Shown: positions 35,272-44,045 of the stretch, in pieces
Layout of the letters: every line of letters begins with the position of its first letter
How positions within the stretch are numbered: the first letter of the stretch is position 1
Origin: an uncultured Bacteroidota bacterium
Lineage (GTDB): Bacteria > Bacteroidota > Bacteroidia > UKL13-3
NCBI GenBank assembly: GCA_903907885.1
Contig: CAIVPY010000214.1
Location: 1-44,978, forward strand
Length of the DNA stretch: 44,978 nucleotides
Direction of reading: 5' to 3'
Position numbers and translations under genes: made by a program
Notes under the pieces: model-generated
Seen by the model: only the letters and a program-made list of their open reading frames with translations
What the model was told of the DNA's origin: nothing
Database searches by the model: none

Positions 35272-35291
35272 GGTGTTAAATAATTTTTTGT

Positions 35292-35299
35292 CAAAAGTA
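35292..35299 (-). promoter_or_regulatory. -7 box (TACTTTTG) for the lipoprotein/transketolase run
   Basis: This fits TAnnTTTG on the minus strand, 20 bases before the ATG at 35271. Confidence 0.45.
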
Positions 35300-35360
35300 T
35301 GAAATGACTGTGGATTAACTCACATTTGTTGCCCACATTTTAGGATAATTACCTAACAAC

Positions 35361-36923
35361 ATGAGAAAAACAATACAAATCACCGCACTTCCCGAAGAGC
35401 TTCACAACGATGAAAGTGTGAAAAACTATTTGCAAAGATTTTTAGGTGTGTCTGCACAAGAAATTTCAGGTTTCACTTATCAGAAAAAAAGCATTGATGC
35501 CCGTAAAAAACCCGTTAGGGTAATACTACAACTTGAAGTTTTTTTGAATGAAAAGCCTGAAGCAGACAGTATCGACTTTGATTTTAAGAATGTTGCAAAC
35601 GCACAAGAAGTTCATATTATTGGTGCGGGTCCTGCTGGATTTTTTGCTGCATTACAACTAATAGAATTAGGTTTAAAACCTGTCATTTTTGAGCGTGGTA
35701 AAGACGTGCGGGAACGTAGAAGAGATTTGGCGAACATCAATAAAAACAATACCGTAAATCCTGAAAGTAATTATTGTTTTGGTGAAGGAGGTGCTGGTAC
35801 ATACAGCGATGGTAAATTATATACTCGTAGCAACAAACGCGGTGACGTTATGCGGGTGCTGAAATTGCTTGTAAAACATGGAGCTGACAGCAATATTTTA
35901 TACGAAAGTCATCCCCATATTGGCACTAACAAACTACCTCAAATTATTACCGCCATTAGAGAAACAATTCTTAGCTGTGGTGGCGAAGTGCACTTTAACT
36001 CAAAGCTAACCGATATTGAAACAATAGACAATAAAGTTAAAAGCATTACCATTAATCAACATTCAAAATATAAAGTTAAAAATCTAATTCTTGCTACCGG
36101 GCATTCGGCAAGAGATGTTTTTGAATTGTTGCACAGAAAAAATATTTTGATTGAGGCAAAGCCATTCGCTCTAGGTGTTAGGATTGAACACCCTCAAGAT
36201 TTGATTGACAAAATACAATACAAATGTAGCGGTAAGCGTAGCGAATACCTGCCTGCTAGTAGTTATTCGTTGGTGCAGCAAGTTTCAGGTCGCGGTGTAT
36301 TTTCCTTTTGCATGTGTCCGGGTGGTATCATAGCTCCTGCCATGACCCATGCAGGCGAGATAGTGGTAAATGGTTGGAGTCCATCAAAAAGAAACAACCC
36401 TTACGCTAACAGTGGCATGGTGGTTTCGGTTGAATTACCCGATTTGAAAGGCTTTGAAAAGCATGGCCCATTAGCAGCAATGATGTTTCAGGCCTCGGTG
36501 GAGCAAAATTGTTTTGATAAGGCAGAGAAAAACCTGAAAGCGCCCGCTCAAAGGGTAGTTGATTTTGTAAACAAAAAGCATTCTCAAAGCCTTCCCGGTT
36601 GTTCATATCTGCCGGGAATTGTTAGTAGAAATCTCGATGATGTGTTGCCCGATTTTGTGCATAGAAGTTTGCGAGGAGCTTTACAAGAATTTGGCAAGAA
36701 AATGAGAGGTTATTATACCAATGAAGCGGTTTTGGTGGGTACCGAATCTCGCACCTCTTCTCCCGTTAAGATTCCTCGCCACCGCGATACTTTTGAGCAT
36801 ACACAAATACAAGGACTTTACCCGTGTGCCGAAGGTGCAGGATATGCAGGAGGTATTGTTTCAGCGGCCATGGATGGCGAAAACTGCGCTAAGGCTATTG
36901 CTAAGGTGATTGGGCTATTGTAG
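35361..36923 (+). CDS. NAD(P)/FAD-dependent oxidoreductase (COG2509-like)
   Basis: A 520-residue flavoprotein. An N-terminal domain of about 85 residues precedes the dinucleotide fold IIGAGPAGFFAAL (GxGxxG at 88-93). FERGKDVRERRRDLANIN, the loop CFGEGGAGTYSDGKLYTRS, LATGHSARDVFELL and the C-terminal FAD motif CAEGAGYAGGIVSAAMDG follow. This combination matches the uncharacterised FAD-dependent dehydrogenases conserved across bacteria. The reaction is not known. It stands alone between the divergent lipoprotein gene and the convergent cyanophycinase gene. Confidence 0.87.
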   Translation: MRKTIQITALPEELHNDESVKNYLQRFLGVSAQEISGFTYQKKSIDARKKPVRVILQLEVFLNEKPEADSIDFDFKNVANAQEVHIIGAGPAGFFAALQLIELGLKPVIFERGKDVRERRRDLANINKNNTVNPESNYCFGEGGAGTYSDGKLYTRSNKRGDVMRVLKLLVKHGADSNILYESHPHIGTNKLPQIITAIRETILSCGGEVHFNSKLTDIETIDNKVKSITINQHSKYKVKNLILATGHSARDVFELLHRKNILIEAKPFALGVRIEHPQDLIDKIQYKCSGKRSEYLPASSYSLVQQVSGRGVFSFCMCPGGIIAPAMTHAGEIVVNGWSPSKRNNPYANSGMVVSVELPDLKGFEKHGPLAAMMFQASVEQNCFDKAEKNLKAPAQRVVDFVNKKHSQSLPGCSYLPGIVSRNLDDVLPDFVHRSLRGALQEFGKKMRGYYTNEAVLVGTESRTSSPVKIPRHRDTFEHTQIQGLYPCAEGAGYAGGIVSAAMDGENCAKAIAKVIGLL

Positions 36924-36944
36924 AGTAATAAAAATAATGACCTC

Positions 36945-36961
36945 GATTCACATTGTGAATC
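36945..36961. terminator. Short palindrome between convergent genes, possible terminator
   Basis: GATTCACA-T-TGTGAATC is a perfect 8-bp stem in the 61-base gap between two convergent genes. Neither side has a strong T run, so terminator function is uncertain. Confidence 0.35.
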
Positions 36962-36984
36962 TGGATTAAGTTGATATGAATATA

Positions 36985-37857
36985 TTAATAAACAGCTGCT
37001 ATCATTTCAGAAAGAAATTTTCTTTCCTTTAATAAATAACCATTACCTCTTACTAAAATATTTACTCTGATATTTTCAACTGAAATAGGAGCACCAAAAT
37101 CCACATCGGTAATATTGCTATGGTTGATGTCTTTTCCATCCACTAAAATAACGGCACCACTTCCAACAACTTCAAGCTCATTCCCATTGGTTACTATTAC
37201 ACCGGTATCTTCGCCCAATCCAATGCCTAAGCACTGAGGATTACTAGCAACTGCTTGTGCCAAGCGACTAAACCTACCACGTTTATCAAAATGCGAATCT
37301 ATAATAACATTGGCGATAAATGCTAAACCTGTGGTAATTTTTACTTCGCCTTTTAAATGTGCCAATTCGCTTTTACCTTGATAAATCATTGTATTACTCA
37401 TTGCCATTGCTCCTGCGCTTGTTCCAGCTATCACAAAATTATCTTCATACAAATACCTATCATGAAGAATTTGGTATATTTCAGTACCACCAAAAATGCT
37501 GGTCAATCGCAATTGGTCGCCACCACTAAACATGGCACAATTACAGTTTTTAATACGTTCAATATATTCTGAATTATTGGCATCGGCACGATTACGAATA
37601 TCAATAACGCCTACATTGGTACAGCCAATTTTTCCAAATGAGTTTAAATAATTTTCACCTACTTCTGCAGGTATAGATGAAGCCGTAGTAATAACTTCTA
37701 TACGTTTATCAGTTCCGCCTGTTTCAACAACTATGCGTTTAAGAATTCCTAGTTCAAAAAAGTTTAAACGATTGCGTTGAATAAATCCTTGCTCTAAGTC
37801 TGTGCCCTTATCTTCAGCCCCTCCAACTGAAATTAGCTTACCTTTTGGTTTTTCCAA
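36985..37857 (-). CDS. cphB: Cyanophycinase
   Basis: A 290-residue peptidase S51 family protein that cuts cyanophycin (multi-L-arginyl-poly-L-aspartate) into beta-Asp-Arg dipeptides. It has the opening LISVGGAEDKG, FSGGDQLRLTS and the nucleophile elbow GTSAGAMAMSN with S147. H189 in IDSHFDKRGRFSRL and E216 in GLGEDTG are the likely remaining catalytic and binding residues. No signal peptide is seen, so it should act in the cytosol. It is divergent from cphA, with 101 bases between the starts. Confidence 0.92.
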   Translation of the reverse strand: MEKPKGKLISVGGAEDKGTDLEQGFIQRNRLNFFELGILKRIVVETGGTDKRIEVITTASSIPAEVGENYLNSFGKIGCTNVGVIDIRNRADANNSEYIERIKNCNCAMFSGGDQLRLTSIFGGTEIYQILHDRYLYEDNFVIAGTSAGAMAMSNTMIYQGKSELAHLKGEVKITTGLAFIANVIIDSHFDKRGRFSRLAQAVASNPQCLGIGLGEDTGVIVTNGNELEVVGSGAVILVDGKDINHSNITDVDFGAPISVENIRVNILVRGNGYLLKERKFLSEMIAAVY

Positions 37858-37958
37858 TGTATTTTATTTATTATTGTTTCTGAAGTGTGCGAATATAATC
37901 TTACACACAAAACCAACAAACTAAAAACAATTAACAATCAACATATCAATTTGTAACC

Positions 37959-40592
37959 ATGAAAGTACTAGATATTAAAACAATGCGTGGACCAAATTAT
38001 TGGTCGATACGAAGACATAAACTAATTCAAATGAGGCTTGATTTAGAAGAATTAGAACAATTGCCTACGAATAAAATTCCTGGATTTGGAAATAGATTAG
38101 AAGCACTTTTTCCTAGTATGTTCGGACATCGATGTTCTGAGGGTTCAGATGGTGGATTTTTTATGCGTGTAAAAGAAGGCACTTGGATGGGTCATGTAAT
38201 AGAACACATTGCTTTAGAAATTCAATGCCTTGCTGGAATGAACTGTGGCTTTGGTCGCACACGCGGCACTGGAAAAGAGGGCATTTACAATGTGGTTTTT
38301 AGTTACATGGAAGAAAAGGCAGGAGTGTATGCCGCCAAAGCGGCTGTTGAAATTGCTAGGTCATTAATTAACAATACCGAATACGATCTTGCAAACGATA
38401 TCCAAACACTTAGAGAAATTCGTGAAGATGAACGCTTAGGACCAAGTACAGGTTGCATCGTTGATGAAGCTGTAGCACGAGGTATTCCTTACATTAGATT
38501 AAACCGAAATTCACTTGTGCAATTGGGTTATGGAGTAAATCAAAAGCGCATTAGAGCCACCATAGCCAGCACCACAGGAAGCATTGCTGTAGATATTGCT
38601 TGTGATAAAGAAGAGACTAAAAACCTTTTGGGAGCAGCCGAAATACCAGTTCCTAAAGGTAGAATAGTATACACTGAAGAAGGCTTAGAAGCTGCTATTG
38701 AAAGTATTAAATATCCAATTGTTACTAAGCCAGTTGATGGAAATCATGGCAAAGGAGCTACCACCAATATTAACAATTGGGAGGATGCCGTAAAAGGATT
38801 AGAAGCTGCTAAAAAATATTCGCGTGGTGTAATCGTTGAAAAATTTATTACTGGTCTAGACCACCGTATTTTAGTTATCAATTATAAATTTATTGCAGCA
38901 GCCATTCGCAAGCCTGCATCTGTAACAGGTGATGGAAAGCATACCGTACAAGAATTGATTGATATAACTAACCTTGACCCAAGAAGAGGTTATGGACATG
39001 AAAAAACATTGACTAGCATCAAAGTGGATGATTTTACCATGGATATGTTGGACAAGAAAAACTTGATACTAAGCTCTGTATTGCCCAAAGGTGAAGAGCT
39101 TTGGTTGAAACCTACTGCTAATCTTAGTACGGGAGGAACGGCAACAGATGTTACGGATATGGTTCATCCTGATAATATTTTTATGTGTGAACGTATTGCA
39201 AAAATTATAGGTTTGGATATTTGTGGTATAGACATTATGGCAAATACTTTATCCGAGCCATTAGCCGAATCGGGTGGGGGAGTAATAGAAGTAAATGCTG
39301 CACCTGGTTTTAGAATGCACATCGATCCAGCTGAAGGATTGCCAAGAAATATTGCCGAACCTGTAATTGATATGTTGTACCCTGTTGGTAGTACCGCTCG
39401 CATTCCTATTATTGCTGTTACTGGAACCAATGGAAAAACAACCACCACTCGATTAATGGCTCACATGGTAAAAACCATGGGACACAAAGTAGGTTATACC
39501 ACCACAGATGGGGTTTATATTCAAAATCAATTAATGATGCGAGGCGATTGTACGGGGCCTGTTAGTGCAGAATTTGTGTTAAAAGACCCAACAGTTGACT
39601 TTGCCGTTTTGGAATGTGCTAGAGGTGGAATTTTACGTTCTGGATTAGGCTTCCATAATTGCGATATAGCCATTGTTACCAATGTTGCCGAAGACCATCT
39701 TGGTTTGGGTGATATTGATACCATAGAGCAATTAGCCAGAGTGAAAGCGGTGGTTCCTGAGAGTGTTTTGCCAGGAGGTTATGCCATATTGAATGCCGAC
39801 AACAAACACACAGTAGGCATGACAAAAGATTTGCGTTGCAAACATGCATTCTTCAGTATGGATGAGAACAATCCAATCATAAAAGAGCATACTGCAAAAG
39901 GTGGATTAGCTGCTATCTATGAAAATGATTATGTAACCATTTGCAAAGGCACTTGGAAAATTAGGGTTGAAAAAGCAATTAATATTCCCCTTACTTTTGG
40001 TGGACGTGCCACATACAACATAGCTAATATATTACCAACCATTCTTGCAGGATTTATTCGCAATTATAAGATAGAAGATATGCGATTGGCTTTAGCTACG
40101 TTTATTCCTGGCCCAGCGCAAACGCCTGGACGCATGAATATTTTTAGATTTAAGAATTTTGATGTGATGGTGGATTATGCCCACAACACAGCGGGTTTTG
40201 AAGCCATAGCAGATATGCTTAGCAAAATAGATGCTACACAAAAAGTAGGTGTGATTGCTGGTGTGGGTGATAGAAGAGATCAAGATACTATCAACTTAGG
40301 TAAAGTAGCTGCTAAAATGTTTGATGAGATTATCATTCGCCAGGATAAAAATTTAAGAGGCAGAACAGAGGAACAGATTATTGATTTGATGACAACAGGT
40401 ATTAGCGAGATAGATGCCAATAAAAAAGTTACTACCATCAAGAAAGAAAAAGAAGCCATCGAATATGCCATTAAAAATGCGGTAAAAGGTAGTTTTATTA
40501 CCATTTGCAGTGATGTGGTGCCAGACGCATTGGATCAAATAATGAAGTTGAAAGAAGCTGAGGATTTAGGCAATTTAGAATTAGGAAAATAA
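37959..40592 (+). CDS. cphA: Cyanophycin synthetase
   Basis: An 877-residue enzyme of normal length that polymerises Asp and Arg with ATP. The N-terminal domain (about 1-160) is typical (MRGPNYWSIRRHKLIQMRLD). An ATP-grasp domain spans about 220-475 (YPIVTKPVDGNHGKGATTNI, LVINYKFIAAAIRKPASVTG, STGGTATDVT), and a Mur-ligase domain from about 485 onward carries the P-loop GTNGKTTTT and later VDYAHNTAGFEA and AGVGDRRDQD. Together with cphB it gives a nitrogen, carbon and energy reserve cycle. A terminator follows the stop. Confidence 0.95.
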   Translation: MKVLDIKTMRGPNYWSIRRHKLIQMRLDLEELEQLPTNKIPGFGNRLEALFPSMFGHRCSEGSDGGFFMRVKEGTWMGHVIEHIALEIQCLAGMNCGFGRTRGTGKEGIYNVVFSYMEEKAGVYAAKAAVEIARSLINNTEYDLANDIQTLREIREDERLGPSTGCIVDEAVARGIPYIRLNRNSLVQLGYGVNQKRIRATIASTTGSIAVDIACDKEETKNLLGAAEIPVPKGRIVYTEEGLEAAIESIKYPIVTKPVDGNHGKGATTNINNWEDAVKGLEAAKKYSRGVIVEKFITGLDHRILVINYKFIAAAIRKPASVTGDGKHTVQELIDITNLDPRRGYGHEKTLTSIKVDDFTMDMLDKKNLILSSVLPKGEELWLKPTANLSTGGTATDVTDMVHPDNIFMCERIAKIIGLDICGIDIMANTLSEPLAESGGGVIEVNAAPGFRMHIDPAEGLPRNIAEPVIDMLYPVGSTARIPIIAVTGTNGKTTTTRLMAHMVKTMGHKVGYTTTDGVYIQNQLMMRGDCTGPVSAEFVLKDPTVDFAVLECARGGILRSGLGFHNCDIAIVTNVAEDHLGLGDIDTIEQLARVKAVVPESVLPGGYAILNADNKHTVGMTKDLRCKHAFFSMDENNPIIKEHTAKGGLAAIYENDYVTICKGTWKIRVEKAINIPLTFGGRATYNIANILPTILAGFIRNYKIEDMRLALATFIPGPAQTPGRMNIFRFKNFDVMVDYAHNTAGFEAIADMLSKIDATQKVGVIAGVGDRRDQDTINLGKVAAKMFDEIIIRQDKNLRGRTEEQIIDLMTTGISEIDANKKVTTIKKEKEAIEYAIKNAVKGSFITICSDVVPDALDQIMKLKEAEDLGNLELGK

Positions 40593-40601
40593 CCCAAGCA
40601 T

Positions 40602-40652
40602 ATAGCTACTCACTATTGTTTTTATAATATGATTGTGGGTAGCTATTTTTTT
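40602..40652 (+). terminator. Intrinsic terminator after cphA
   Basis: A 12-bp stem ATAGCTACTCAC / GTGGGTAGCTAT (one T-G pair) is followed by TTTTTTTATTTT. It overlaps a possible start at 40629, which favours the ATG at 40662 for the next gene. Confidence 0.75.
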
Positions 40653-40661
40653 ATTTTACAG

Positions 40662-41078
40662 ATGTTGAAAGTAATTAAAATAGTAGACCCAAAAGACCAA
40701 GAAACGGCTTGGGCCATTCGCAAAATAGTTTTTGTGATTGGGCAAAACTGTGCTGAAGAAATTGAATGGGAGTATGAAGATGAATCAACCCATTTTCTTG
40801 CCTTGTATGATGGAGAACCTGCTGGAACAGCCCGTTGGCGCATAACCGACAAAGGTTATAAATTAGAACGATTTGCTGTCTTAGAAAAATTTAGAATGAA
40901 AGGCGTGGCTTCGGCTTTATTAAAAATGGTTATCGATGATTTGCCCGAAAAGGATAAAATGATATACCTGCATGCACAGCTAAGTGCCAAAGGCCTCTAT
41001 GCCAAACATGGATTTACCGAAGTAGGCGAGCATTTTTGGGAAGCCGATATTGAGCATGTGAAAATGCAGTTGGCTTAG
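40662..41078 (+). CDS. GNAT family N-acetyltransferase
   Basis: A 138-residue acetyltransferase from the ATG at 40662, because the upstream start lies inside the cphA terminator. It carries the GNAT core: AIRKIVFVIGQNC, a GEPAGTARW strand, the acetyl-CoA loop KLERFAVLEKFRMKGVASALL, and LHAQLSAKGLYAKHGFTEVGE. This is the ElaA/YjcF-like small GNAT type. The substrate is unknown. It follows cphA in the same direction but across a terminator, so a link with cyanophycin is not required. Confidence 0.85.
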   Translation: MLKVIKIVDPKDQETAWAIRKIVFVIGQNCAEEIEWEYEDESTHFLALYDGEPAGTARWRITDKGYKLERFAVLEKFRMKGVASALLKMVIDDLPEKDKMIYLHAQLSAKGLYAKHGFTEVGEHFWEADIEHVKMQLA

Positions 41079-41114
41079 AGAATAATTTTTCACACCCATG
41101 CTGGTATGAGCTGA

Positions 41115-41133
41115 CCTTCGCAGCAGCGAAAGG
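41115..41133. terminator. Small hairpin between convergent genes
   Basis: CCTTCGC-AGCA-GCGAAAGG forms a 7-bp stem with one bulge in the 66-base gap between convergent genes. There is no T run, so its function is uncertain. Confidence 0.3.
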
Positions 41134-41144
41134 CTTTACTGTGG

Positions 41145-41552
41145 CTACTTAGCTTTCATTTTATTTCCTTTTGCATCGTGTGTAACTTCAGCAAGTCCTA
41201 ATGATTCCATTAGAGGTGGAATATACATACCGAAGCGCCCACGAAGACCTTTTTTAAGTCCATACCAACCGCCAATTGGGTTGTTTTCTGAACGTGCCCA
41301 AGCTTCAACAGTTCCATTTTTCGCTGGTTTTTGTTCGTCTGCACTACCCAATTCCATCCAATCTCCGTGTGCTTTTAACATGGTATGCAAGTCTATAAGG
41401 CAACGGTAATCGTAATGCAAAATGGTTTTGCCCACTGTACAAACTAATATTTCTTTGCCGTCTTTTTCGTCTGTGTGCATCGTATATTCTGATGATAAAG
41501 GTGGTGTTTTTAAAACCAAAGGTGTTTCTTTTGTTCCTATTTTGTATTTCAT
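41145..41552 (-). CDS. Conserved small protein of unknown function
   Basis: A 135-residue cytosolic protein without membrane segments: a beta-rich N-terminal half (KTPPLSSEYTMHTDEKDGKE, LVCTVGKTILHYDYRC), then MLKAHGDWMELGSADEQKP and a basic, Gly-rich WYGLKKGLRGRFGMYIPPL. It looks well conserved and single-domain. I recall close relatives in Bacteroidota and some other bacteria listed as a domain of unknown function, but cannot assign a role. It is a stand-alone minus-strand gene. Confidence 0.75.
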   Translation of the reverse strand: MKYKIGTKETPLVLKTPPLSSEYTMHTDEKDGKEILVCTVGKTILHYDYRCLIDLHTMLKAHGDWMELGSADEQKPAKNGTVEAWARSENNPIGGWYGLKKGLRGRFGMYIPPLMESLGLAEVTHDAKGNKMKAK

Positions 41553-41620
41553 TTTTTTGATGTTATGAGTATTTAATTTATTTGGTCGTTAAGGTTAGAT
41601 CTGTAAATCTCACTTTGGTA

Positions 41621-41750
41621 TTGGTTTAACGTTTTGCAGATTTGCGATGGGCGGGCTTTTCACCACAAATGTTCATTTGAAAAACCGAACTTAAATCTTG
41701 CACTGAACTGTCATAGAAGCACTGCACCCGACATTTTAGCGGTTCGTGCT
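41621..41750. repeat. Candidate intergenic repeat element upstream of a small gene
   Basis: This stretch has more G+C than its AT-rich surroundings. Short complementary parts (CGGG at 41653-41656 with CCCG at 41727-41730; GTTCA with TGAAC) could fold weakly. It resembles dispersed intergenic repeats I recall from Bacteroidota genomes, but no second copy is in the window. It lies between the small conserved gene and the nuclease-helicase gene. Confidence 0.3.
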
Positions 41751-41766
41751 TCTTTTTCTAATGTCG

Positions 41767-43734
41767 CTATATAGTTCGTATTCCACATGATTGAAAGTAA
41801 TTAAATGTTTGGTCATACAGTTCTTTTGGTCTAGTATGGTCAAGGTTGTCTCCTTCTGGAATGAAAATTATTAGTCCTTGTCTAGCCCTGGTTAAAAGAA
41901 CTCTATATGCATTTTGTAAATACGTTTTGTCGTTCTCATTGTGGATGTTTTGCCACTTAGTCCCTGAAAAATATTGACAATTCCATTTTCCATCTTTGAA
42001 ATTATAGTTGATGTCCCAAGCTAAACAGACCCAATCAATTTCTAAACCTTGTATGTCAAATTCAGTTGCTATTTCTTCCAAGAAATAAGAAGAACGAATA
42101 TCATCTGAATTATTCAAGAACCAATTTGGAGCTGAGATTTCATTTTTAACATCAATTCCTAAAGGTCTCAACCTTCTGCCGCCCGAACTTGCAACCAGTC
42201 CAATTCTTTCACTTCCTTTTGCTTGAGTTCTCAACCATTTTTTTGCGGTTGTTAAATCTCTTGTTATGAAAAGCGGAAAATCATTTTTTACTTCTCCGAT
42301 TAGAGTTGTAGCTCTTTCATGGTTTGCTTCTAAAATTTCGTGCATTAATTCAGAAATTTTCTCTGAACGAAATGACCTTACTGAAACTGATAAATGTAAT
42401 TCATGTTTTTCAGTCGCCACTTCTTGGAGCCAATTGCGCAATTCAAAATCTGATAAATAATTGTCATCAGTTGAAATTAAATTTGAATAATGAATATCCC
42501 AGTGAGGATAGTTATTTTTCAAAGACGAAAGCCATTCAGAAACGCCCGCTTCACCTGTATTTATTTCTTGACCACCTCCAATCAAACAGATAACGGTACA
42601 CCAGTCTTCATGTCTATTCATGACACTAATTAAATATTCAGGCTCTGACATATCGAAGTCTTCAACTCCCTTTTTTCGTTTCATGAACGAACTAACTTGT
42701 TCTTTTGCCCAAGCTCTTTGTGCTTCGTCAAATACTACTACTTTCTCAATCGGTGCTTTCTTAGAAATTAAATTATCGTCTCTGAAGTGATGAATATTCT
42801 GAATAAAAGCGTTAGCTTTTATTGCTGCAACTTTCTTCGTTAATGGCACACCATTTTCTTTTGATGTTTCAACTTCATCTCTTGTCAGGGCTTCTCTTAA
42901 TACGTCAACCAATGGACCATTTCCAGAAAGGAAAACGGCATGTTCATCTTCAGCGGCTTTCATTCTTTCGTTGGCTATATTTAGACCCGCAAGTGTTTTT
43001 CCAGCACCAGGAACGCCTGTCAAAAAGCAAATTGATTTTTTATTTTCTCTCTTTGCGGTTTCAATTATGTTGTTTATGCAGTCAGTTGTCTTTGAAAGAT
43101 TGATTGCTCCCGCATCGTGTCTTGAAATCTCCTTTACATTATGTCCTTTGTAAAGTGCTTGAGCAGCTTCAATAATTGTTGGAGTGGGTTTGTAAATTGA
43201 ATTTTCCCAATCAGTTGCATTTATTTGTTTCCCGTTGCTTTGTATAAGTGTTTTGGTGATTACGGCACTTAAATTTTGCTGATTGGCTTTTAGAGGCTCG
43301 AATAAATTGTCTAAAACTTTAAATGAATTTTCTATTGGTTCCGCTTTAGTTGAAATTAATACCGGAATTAATTTTTCGTGATGACTTCCTTCGTGAAAGT
43401 TTTGTAAGTCCAAACAATAGTCAACTACTTGTTCAATGGAATGTTTTTGAAATTGGGTATCACCAACTTTGAATTCCAAAACAAAAATAAGGTCGTTTAT
43501 TATTAAAACATTGTCAACTCGTTTTCCCATTCGAGGTATAGAAAACTCAAAATAAATTTGTCCGTTTTTAATACTTTGAAGTGTGTCTTTGAGAATTGTT
43601 ATTTGTTTAACCCAAGAGTTTTTTTGTAAGTCTTCAAGTGCATGGTTGTGATGCAAACTTAACTGACCAAGAATTCGAGTTTCATCATCTTGCAAGAAGT
43701 CCGAAATTGAATTTGAGTAGTAACTTCTTGTCAT
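41767..43734 (-). CDS. DUF2075 helicase-like ATPase with PD-(D/E)XK-like N-terminus
   Basis: A 655-residue protein. Residues about 50-115 fit a PD-(D/E)XK nuclease-like core: KRVDNVLIIN with D74, then FVLEFKVG with E87 and K89, and a following helix containing EQVVDYCLDL. From about 225 the DUF2075 (superfamily 1-like) ATPase follows: Walker A GVPGAGKT near 239-246, Walker B VVVFDEAQRAW near 331-341, and the C-terminal YRVLLTRARQGLIIFIPEG helicase motif. Similar nuclease plus DUF2075 proteins occur in variable genomic spots and are associated with phage or plasmid defence. Here the role is an inference. It has no partner gene. Confidence 0.82.
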   Translation of the reverse strand: MTRSYYSNSISDFLQDDETRILGQLSLHHNHALEDLQKNSWVKQITILKDTLQSIKNGQIYFEFSIPRMGKRVDNVLIINDLIFVLEFKVGDTQFQKHSIEQVVDYCLDLQNFHEGSHHEKLIPVLISTKAEPIENSFKVLDNLFEPLKANQQNLSAVITKTLIQSNGKQINATDWENSIYKPTPTIIEAAQALYKGHNVKEISRHDAGAINLSKTTDCINNIIETAKRENKKSICFLTGVPGAGKTLAGLNIANERMKAAEDEHAVFLSGNGPLVDVLREALTRDEVETSKENGVPLTKKVAAIKANAFIQNIHHFRDDNLISKKAPIEKVVVFDEAQRAWAKEQVSSFMKRKKGVEDFDMSEPEYLISVMNRHEDWCTVICLIGGGQEINTGEAGVSEWLSSLKNNYPHWDIHYSNLISTDDNYLSDFELRNWLQEVATEKHELHLSVSVRSFRSEKISELMHEILEANHERATTLIGEVKNDFPLFITRDLTTAKKWLRTQAKGSERIGLVASSGGRRLRPLGIDVKNEISAPNWFLNNSDDIRSSYFLEEIATEFDIQGLEIDWVCLAWDINYNFKDGKWNCQYFSGTKWQNIHNENDKTYLQNAYRVLLTRARQGLIIFIPEGDNLDHTRPKELYDQTFNYFQSCGIRTI

Positions 43735-43921
43735 TTTAATTTCTTAATTGTTGGTTTGTCGTCCTAGCATGACCGGTAACTTGTATATAAGGGTTTTCCA
43801 TCCTTATCTCTCCAATATGGGTAGATAAATATGTATTTGCCATACTTACTTAACAAATGTATTCTAATGTTTTGCAAATCCAAATCATTAAAAGAGCTTT
43901 GTTTTAAAACACTTCACACAA

Positions 43922-43950
43922 AAAATCCCAAGACATTGGCTTGAGATTTT
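43922..43950 (-). terminator. Intrinsic terminator on the minus strand
   Basis: Read on the minus strand, AAAATCTCAAG / CTTGGGATTTT (one T-G pair) is followed by TT and GTG in a run of six T. It would end transcription coming from the TonB receptor gene. Confidence 0.7.
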
Positions 43951-43968
43951 CTTTGAAGAATGAAATGC

Positions 43969-44037
43969 TTATGCTTTCTCCAATTCGGTTTCTAAGGCTG
44001 TTATTTTGCCTGGCTCCACTGTGGCATTAATAGGAGT
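43969..44037 (-). pseudogene. Possible 3' remnant of an unknown gene
   Basis: Between two in-frame stops lie 22 codons reading TPINATVEPGKITALETELE and ending EKA, followed by TAA. This looks like a real protein C-terminus, but it has no start codon. It lies between the TonB receptor stop and its terminator. It could be the relic of a gene lost by deletion, or chance. Confidence 0.25.
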
Positions 44038-44045
44038 TTAATTAC

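Larger units (their letters stand above)
43735..44045. other. 311-base gap with a terminator and a gene-end fragment
   Basis: The gap holds the terminator and the short minus-strand remnant listed separately. The left 180 bases, next to the helicase start, show no open frame and no good TAnnTTTG box. Confidence 0.5.

Noticed and set aside
34757..35302. 181-codon plus-strand frame
   Set aside because: It is the shadow of the minus-strand lipoprotein, which has a clear lipobox and membrane helices.
41621..41750. Integron attC site
   Set aside because: GTTTAAC fits one core half-site (RYYYAAC), but the other end (TTTTAGCGG) does not fit GTTRRRY, the arms pair poorly, and there is no integrase or cassette array.
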